A stretch of 64,000 nucleotides of DNA from Owenia fusiformis (taxonomy: Eukaryota > Annelida > Polychaeta > Sabellida > Oweniidae), in assembly GCA_903813345.2 (NCBI GenBank), contig CAIIXF020000003.1:13034931-13098930 (forward strand). The letters are read 5' to 3'. Within the stretch, counting starts at the first letter, position 1. Every line of letters begins with the position of its first letter. The position numbers and the translations under genes are program-made. Below the pieces are notes generated by a model. That model saw only the letters and a list, made by a program, of their open reading frames with translations. It had not been told where the DNA came from and searched no databases. Positions 56,846 through 64,000 of the stretch are shown here, piece by piece.

Positions 56846-57640
56846 ACCCTACTATCACACCAAACTAGTTTTTACTACGTTCTCGAAAACGGGCTTCAAC
56901 TGCGTATGAACGGACTGGACGTATAATAAGAACCGTTTGGGGTCTATTTACAAACTTCATCGAACGTACTCGAACGGGTAGGTCCTCTAGCGTCCTCTAG
57001 AACTTAGAACATGCTCAAAAATGTTATCGTGGTCGATACGTTCTACAATTGGAACGAGTGACAACGTACTATCGACGAGCTAGACGTACTTCGAACGGAA
57101 CTGTCGTATTTCAGTCCTACTAGGGACGTTTTAACAACGAGTTGAACTGTCCGATGACGTATTGAGAACGAGGTAGAACTAATGCATTACAAACGACTGC
57201 TGAACGAGTTAGCAAAAATATAGCTATCACACCAAACAAGTTGCCACTGCGTTCTTAAAAACTTGTTTTAAACTGTGTGCGAACAGAATGAACGTAGCTG
57301 CAACTTTCTAAGGTCTACTTACGAACTTCATGAACGTTCTCAGACGGGAAGGTGATTTTAGAATTTTGAATCGATTCAAAATTCGATGGCAACCATACCG
57401 TTCTGTAATCAGGTCATGATGACCTTCTAGACGAAGGGACGCGTTATACGACGTTGTACACCGACGTGGTGCGATCTGAACGAATTGCAAATGAGATGGA
57501 CGTATTGAAGACTGTTTATGAACGAAGAAGCTAATTATTTTAGACATATTTCCCGACCACAGCCAGATTGAGCCCGTTTTACGCCGTTTTCGTAGGACTG
57601 GCAAGAACGGGTAAGAACTAGTTTGGTGTGATAGGGAGGT
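56846..57640 (-). mobile_element. R1 TIR element, copy C, complete, inverted
   Basis: Runs from ACCCTACTATCACACC to GGTGTGATAGGGAGGT with TA on both sides (56,844-56,845; 57,641-57,642). Orientation is opposite to copies A, B and D. The 168-codon open frame across its minus strand is a by-product of repeat composition. Confidence 0.9.
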
Positions 57641-57642
57641 TA

Positions 57643-60600
57643 TACTCGGGGTGGAAAGTTTTCTAAGAGGCTCCGTTAAGGAAAAAATGACTTTTTGAGC
57701 TGGATGGAATTTCTGTGTATTTTTTATTCTATTAGGGTGTCCTGCATAAGGGATTTCGCCTGCGAAGCATATAACTCTTGCGAACATATCTAAATACTGG
57801 TCCGAAGAAGACATACCTTGAATATTTTAGAAAAGAATTGGCTAAAAATGGAAACTACAAAAAGTCAAAATGTTCAACTCAAACAAAGTTGTAGCTATTC
57901 TATATCAATATTATGTGTTATGTAAGGTTTCTCAGATGTTTCAGGACCCTCAGTAGTGTACTTGTGTCTAGAAATGTGACATTTAAGGACAAAATTTGGC
58001 ATTTTTTAATCATTTTTGCTTTCAGGATTAATATATAGTTCCTTATATCTTGAGTTTGATGCTGACTGGTTGTTGCAATTTTGATTAAATGTGTGCTTGT
58101 ACATGTGTTCTTCCATTTAAGGTATAGAAAATGAATAGTGGACAACCAATGTTCATATGAGAGCGTTCAGATCTCCCCTACCCCATTTATAATGCAAAAT
58201 TACCCAAAAATATGAAAAAATAAAATAACTTGACATTATAAACTTTAACAAAGTTGTAGCTATTCTATATCAATATTATGTGTTATTTAATGTTTTTAAG
58301 ATATTTCAGAACCTTTATCGGTATACAAGTGGCTAGAAATGAGACATTTAAGGACAAAACTTTGCATTTTTTTATCATTTTCGCTTTCAGCAGTAATATA
58401 TAGTTCCTCATATCTTGAGTTTTATGCTGTCTGATTGTTCCATTTTCAATCAAATCTGTTCTTGTGCATGTCTTCTTCCATTTAAGATATAGAAAATGTA
58501 TAGTAGACAAACAATGTTCACATTAGATCTTTCAGATCTCCCCTTCCCCATTTATTATGGAAAATAAACGAGAAATATGAAAATGTAAAATAACTTGACA
58601 TTATAAACTTTAACAAAGTTGTAGCTGTTCTATATCAATATTATGTGTTATTTAATGTTTTTAAGATTTTTAAAAACCTTTATTGGTATTCAAGTGGCTA
58701 GAAATGAGACATTTAAGGACAAAACTTGGCATTTTTTAATCAATGCTGCTTTCAGTAATAACATATAAATCCTTATATCTTGAGTTTTATGCTGACTGGT
58801 TGATGCATTTTTGATTAAATCTGTTCTTGTACATGTCTTCTTCCATTTAAGGTATTGATAATGTATAGTGGACAAACAATGTTCATATTAGAGCTTTCAG
58901 ATCTCCCCTACCCCATTCATTAGGGAAGATGACCGGAAAATATAAAAAATAACTTCAAATTACCAGTATAAACTTTAACAAAGATGTAGCCATTCCTTAT
59001 GTGTTATTGAATGGTATGATTAATGTTTCAGGACCTTCATTAATATACTAGTGTCTAGAAATTAGACATTTAAGAACAAAATTTGGCATTTTTTATCATT
59101 TCCACTTTTAGCAATAACATTACTGTATTTCCTTTTATCTTGAGTTTTATGCTGATTGGTTGATGGATTCTTGAACAAATCTGTTCTTTTGCCTGCCTTC
59201 TTTGATTTAAGGTATTTAAACATGTATATTGGACAGCCTGACATTGTATTAGAGCTTACATATCTCCCCTACTCATTTATTTTGAAAAAATAACCAGAAA
59301 TATAAAAACCAAACAATTTCAAAGTATAGACTTTAACAAAGTTGTCGCTATTCTAGATCAATACTATGTATTATTTGATATTTTTCAGATGTTTCAGGGA
59401 CTTCATGAGTATACAAGTCTAAAAATTAGACATTTAAAGTTGAGTTGCAAATGGGGCGGGTATTCTCTATCTTTGTCTATTTGGGCTTTCTGGTAATAAT
59501 ACGTTGCAAACTGCTCATGAATCTATGCAATGTATAGTAGAACACTTGGAATATATTTAAATGTAATGGGGTATAGTGATAATTATAACCAGTGATCAAG
59601 CCATATTGGTTGAATTCCCTTATATCAATTGCAATGTTGTCAAAGGCTTGGTGATTTCCATATTACACCTAAGGGCTGAAGGGTGGTGTAATTAGGAAGT
59701 TCATGATGGATATTGGGCTTGGGGATATTTTGGTAAATGCAAACATTGTGAAATGAATGAAATGAAGAAGTTGACACTCTCCTTATGGCCATGTCTATTA
59801 CAGTGCTGCAGACAAGACAAAGGAATTCAATGTTGAGAGAATTTGTATTCAGTCTGATGATACAGAATTGAATATATATGATCTAAAATATATCAACAAT
59901 CACCATTCAACTAAAAATATAAACAACTATTGCTGAAAGTGAAAAATTGTCATTTTGCCCATTTATGTGTCATTTCTTGATTCTAGTGTGCAAATAAATG
60001 TGCTAAACTTTTGAAAAGTTTAAGAATATTAACATGCAATAATAACATTTGTGTTGGTTTTCTTATTAAATGGTGGAGGGCAGATCTTAGACCTCTAATA
60101 AAAACATTCGTTGTCTTACATACATTTTACAGATTCAATAGAAAACATATATGAATCTATCATCAAACAATTATAATTGTGGAAAATTAAATGCTACTGC
60201 TAAATGCAGAATGCTAAAAATGCCAAATTTTAGACATATGTAATCAAATGAAGGTTACATTAAATAATACATAGTATTGATAGAGAATAGCTACAATTTT
60301 GTTAAAGTTTATGATTTGAAATTACTCTTTCATTTACATTATAAATGGGGCAGGGGAGACATGAAAGCTCTAATATCAACATTGGTTTTCCAATATACAT
60401 TATTTATATCCTAAATGGAAGAAGACATGTACAAGAACAGATCTGACCAAGAATGCACCAACCAGTCAGCATAAAACTCAATATACAGGGTGTCAAATAA
60501 GTCCCGTCCCCCTGCTACAGCTAACACCTTAACAGAATGTGCCTAGTGTGATATACCATTGGAAAGATCATCCAAAGTTATGTTAACATACCAACTCTCA

Positions 60601-62566
60601 AGTATTTTGGATGAAATTTACCTATATTTTTATGATGTCTTTTAAAATTAACGTGCTCTCCTTTAAGTAGCTTTTTGCGTCAAAATGACAAGGATATGAC
60701 CTCAGAAATACATCAAAAAATAATCTTTTTCACATTCCACTTGTTACAAAAAGGTTTTCACCACTTTTCTTGCACCTCTATTTTCTACACATCTAACCCT
60801 ATCCAGAAATAGGTCAAATTCATCGCCATAAACATATTTAGTTATATTTTGGTCCTGTGACCTTTCTTATACACGATTCTTAAAATCGTGCCAAATTGCC
60901 ATGTTTCTAGGCATATGGTCACCTCAATTGATACAATGTAAAGATTTCTGAGATTGATTGACATGTGTCAGATATATGCCAATCAACGAAACTTTAAAAG
61001 ACCTTTCCAATGATATATCACACTTGGTACCAAATATCTTGGTTTTGGCTGTAGAGGGGGGGGGACGGGACTTATACTTAGGGACCTATACATTATTGCT
61101 GAAAGCGAAAATGAAAAAAAAGCCAAGTTTTGTCCTTAAATATCTCATTTCTAGGCATTAGAATACTAATGAGGGTCCTGAAACATCAGGAAAAGATTAA
61201 ATAATGCATAGTTTTGGCATCCATAGAATAGGTACAACTTTGTAAAAGTTCATAATTTGAAGTTATTTTACTTTTTATTAATATTTTCCTGTCATTTTTC
61301 CTAATGAATGGGGTAGGGGAGATCTGAAAGCTCTACTATGAACATTGGTCATATCCACTATACATTTTTTATATCGTAAATGAAAGAAGACATCTACAAG
61401 AACAAATTTGACTAAGAACGCACCAACCAGTCAGCATTAAACTCAAGATATAAGGACCTATATGTTATTGCTGAAAGTGAAAATGGTAAAAAAGCCATGT
61501 TTTGTCCTTAAATGTCTCATTTCTAGGCACTAGTTTACCAATAAAGGTTCTGAAATAAATAAATAACACATAATATTGATATAGAATAGCTACAACTTTA
61601 CTAAAGTTTATAGTTTCAAGTTATTTTATATTTTCATATTTTTCTTATAATTTTTCATTATAAATGGGGTAGGGGAGATCTGAAAGCTTTAACATGACCA
61701 TTGGTGGTCCACTATACATTTTCTTTACCTTAAATGGAAGAACACATGTACAAGTATAGATTTGATCAAAATTGCAACAACCAGTAAGCATAAAACTCAA
61801 TATATGAGGAACTATATGTTACTGCTGAAAGCTAAAATGATCTTAAAAATGCCAAGTTTTGTCCTTAAATGTCTCATTTCTAGGCACTAGTATACCAATA
61901 AAAGGTTCTGAAATATCTGGAAAACATTAAATAATACATAATATTGATATAGAATAGCTACAACATTGCATGTTAAAGTTTATAAATTTATGTTATTTTA
62001 CATTTTCATATGTTTCAGTAATTTTTCATAATAAATGGGGTAGGGGAGATCTGAAAGCTCTAATATGACCATTGGTGGTCCAATATACATTTTTGTATCT
62101 TAAATGGAAGAAGACATGTATAAGAACAGATTGGATCAAAATTGCAACAACCAGTCAACATTAAACTCAAGATATAAGGAACTATATGTTACTGCTGAAA
62201 GCGAAAATGATCAAAAATGCCAAATTTTGTCCTTAATTATCTTATTTCTAGACACTAGTAGACTAATGAAGGTCCTTAAACATCTGAAAAACATGAAATA
62301 ATACATAGTGTTAATATTAAATAGCTATAGTTTTGTTTGAGTTGAACATTTTGACTTTTTGTAGTTTCCAATTTTAACCAATTTTTTCTAAAAAATTCAA
62401 GGTATGTCTTCTTCGGACCAATATTTAGATATGTTCGCAAGAGTTATATGCTTCGCAGGCGAAATCCCTTATGCAGAAAACCCTAATAGAATGAAAAATA
62501 CAGAGAAACTCCATCCAGCTCACAAAATCATTTTTTGCACAATTCTCACACCTTCCACCCCGAGTA
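57643..62566. mobile_element. R17: 4.9 kb foldback element with tandem-repeat arms
   Basis: Ends TACTCGGGGTGG...CCACCCCGAGTA, flanked by TTA (57,640-57,642 and 62,567-62,569). The outer ~250 bp match in reverse (TGCGAAGCATATAACTCTTG, GACATACCTTGAAT). Inward, each arm holds tandem units of roughly 300-400 bp, with landmarks TATCAATATTATGTGTTATT, AGATCTCCCCTACCCCATTT and TTTAGGACAAAA-type words: left at about 57,885, 58,245, 58,610, 58,980 and 59,330, and right about 60,290-62,330. A ~0.85 kb single-copy centre lies at 59,450-60,290. A 3-bp TTA duplication would suit PIF/Harbinger, but no transposase is present. Confidence 0.85.
60486..61078. mobile_element. MITE with CAGGGTGTCA end, inserted in the right arm of R17
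   Basis: The left end CAGGGTGTCAAATAAGTCCC and then GTCCCCCTGCTACAGC pair with the right-hand gctgtagaggg...gacgggacttata. The right terminus lacks the CAGGGTG part. R17 tandem-unit sequence is continuous on either side (aactcaatata / acctatacattattgctg). Confidence 0.8.
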
Positions 62567-64000
62567 TTAAATTCTTATGAAATAATAAAGGTAACGGTGT
62601 TATTTCAGTGATTCCATACTTATTTTGAAATTAAATCAACCCAAGAATATATTATCAGACAATTCCATTCTTTGCCAAAATTGTGTACTTTTCTTTTAAT
62701 CATCTTTTTCTGAGGTTTAAGAATATATTTACATTCAATAGTCTAACAATACCATGATTTATGCCTGCCTTATTGTTTGGAGGCACTCAAATCGTTTATG
62801 GTCGGACGCAATCACATGTGGTCTGCTTTTTGTACCATGTTGTGTGTGTGTTTGACTTTCTTGATGTATTACCCTTTTCATTCGTTCGACTTCGCTTCTT
62901 AAAAGAGCGTTTCATCTCCAACTAGACTCTGAGCGCAGGGTGTTGATGTATTGCGGTGGCCTATATATTTGAATGGTTCATTGCTTCCACATTAAGCCAC
63001 TATTAAATGTATGCCTCAATATGAACAGTATAACCAAGGGACAATTTAGTGATGAAATTAGTTTGGCTTAGGACTGCGGAAGCATCGTAAACGTGACGTT
63101 GAACAAAAGATATAGCACATTGATTAGGGTAGTCATTTTGGATGTTGATTACACTAGTTCTGCAAATGTACGAAGTGGATTAAGAATATAACTATGCATA
63201 TAACTATGAAAGGGAAATTGGTAAACTTCCTAGAATGTCAAGATAAGGCTGTGCCAAGTGTTAGATGGAGCATTACCCCCAGCTCGTTTGAAATTTTAAA
63301 TAATTGACTTAAGATTTGGATATCATCATATCAATATATGATGATAGCCACGTGTTAAGTCAATTGAACCAAATAAAATAATAAAAACAAAACTTTGAAG
63401 AGCTGACGTACATGTACTTTTGAAATTCAAAGGTTAGGTCAAAATTGTTCTTGACAACATTCTTTATCATATTTTTACATTTTAAATATTGTAAATGATG
63501 ATTTTGCACACAGTACTTTTCAGATATGCACTGACTTGACTTTTACAAGGTTGTTAAGACCTCAATAAACTTAGAATGCACCTGAACACCATGCCATAAT
63601 CACTCCTCACTATGGTTATGGGTGATCTGGGGGCATTTTATATACTTAGTACTACGGATCCTTTCTCAGTGTGTAAATGCAGAAAGGCGTATTGCTACAT
63701 TCTTTAATCCAGCAACATTAGACATAGGGATGTTTAGATAATTGGGTAAAAAGTGCATCGTCTCGTTTGAAGTGTCAGTCTAAGTAGTCAAATCACGTTT
63801 CAAAGATTTCCTCAGCCTTCGAATCTTTCTTAAAACTGTTATCCCAAAGACGAATGTCTGAACAGTTATCTCATCCCCAGGGATAGGATCAGTAGGATGA
63901 CATCGTTAGAGAATATAGATTCGACCAGATTGGATTTGCCAGAGATCTTACAAAAATCAGCTCTTGGACTAAACGTGAATATGATTATGAGTAACACAAG
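62567..64000. other. Intergenic to window end, no gene recognised
   Basis: 62,890-62,943 is a diverged copy of 43,025-43,085. A small palindromic word (gatttggatatcatcatatcaatatatgatgatagcc) lies at 63,317-63,352. Nothing else was recognised. Confidence 0.45.

Noticed and set aside
57308-57814. 168-codon open frame on the minus strand
   Set aside because: It lies across R1 copy C and the start of R17 and reads through inverted-repeat DNA. No domain, and not open in the other R1 copies.

Overview
The window looks like nuclear DNA from an invertebrate animal, most likely a marine bilaterian; the phylum cannot be fixed from sequence alone. It is AT-rich, gene-poor and packed with DNA transposon derivatives. 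The one complete host gene is an intronless-looking rhodopsin-family peptide GPCR at 10,865-12,106 (+). The only other long open frames are the two ORFs of an intact-looking LINE (35.5-40.9 kb, minus strand) of the CR1-like type, with an esterase/zinc-knuckle ORF1 and an endonuclease/reverse transcriptase ORF2. No tRNA, rRNA or CRISPR locus was recognised.

Layout. 1-0.8 kb: an ~800 bp terminal-inverted-repeat (TIR) element, here called R1, nested in a second R1 copy. 3.5-6.6 kb: a broken foldback element (R2) carrying two insertions. 7.0-13.0 kb plus 25.4-25.85 kb: block I, holding the GPCR. It is paralogous to block II at 46.9-52.5 kb, which lacks the GPCR. 13,032-25,365: a nested stack. A ~0.6 kb TIR element (R3) sits in block I; an 11 kb element (R4, ends CCCAGC...GCTGGG) sits inside it, with a 119-bp tandem array at one end and a 190-bp array at the other. 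25.9-26.7 kb: a complete R1 copy. 34.05-42.8 kb: a second stack, with a GC-rich-ended element (R6) containing an R2 foldback, into whose arm the LINE has jumped. 48.8-51.9 kb: a very recent 1,534-bp tandem duplication inside block II. 53.1-54.6 kb: a foldback element. 55.9-57.6 kb: two R1 copies facing each other. 57,643-62,566: a 4.9 kb foldback (R17) whose arms are themselves tandem repeats and which abuts the end of an R1 copy.

The most useful feature is that blocks I and II are natural comparators. Block II supplies empty sites for the 12.3 kb stack and for a small MITE in block I, and shows that about 2.4 kb including the GPCR is present in only one copy. The R2 arms likewise supply an empty-site comparison for the LINE. 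The most unusual local signal is in R1: CGTT/CGTC motifs spaced at 10-11 or 20-22 bp for hundreds of bases, i.e. in phase with the DNA helix.

The sequence was read by eye. Repeat boundaries are exact where TIRs and target duplications are quoted and approximate elsewhere. R-numbers are local labels, not database names.
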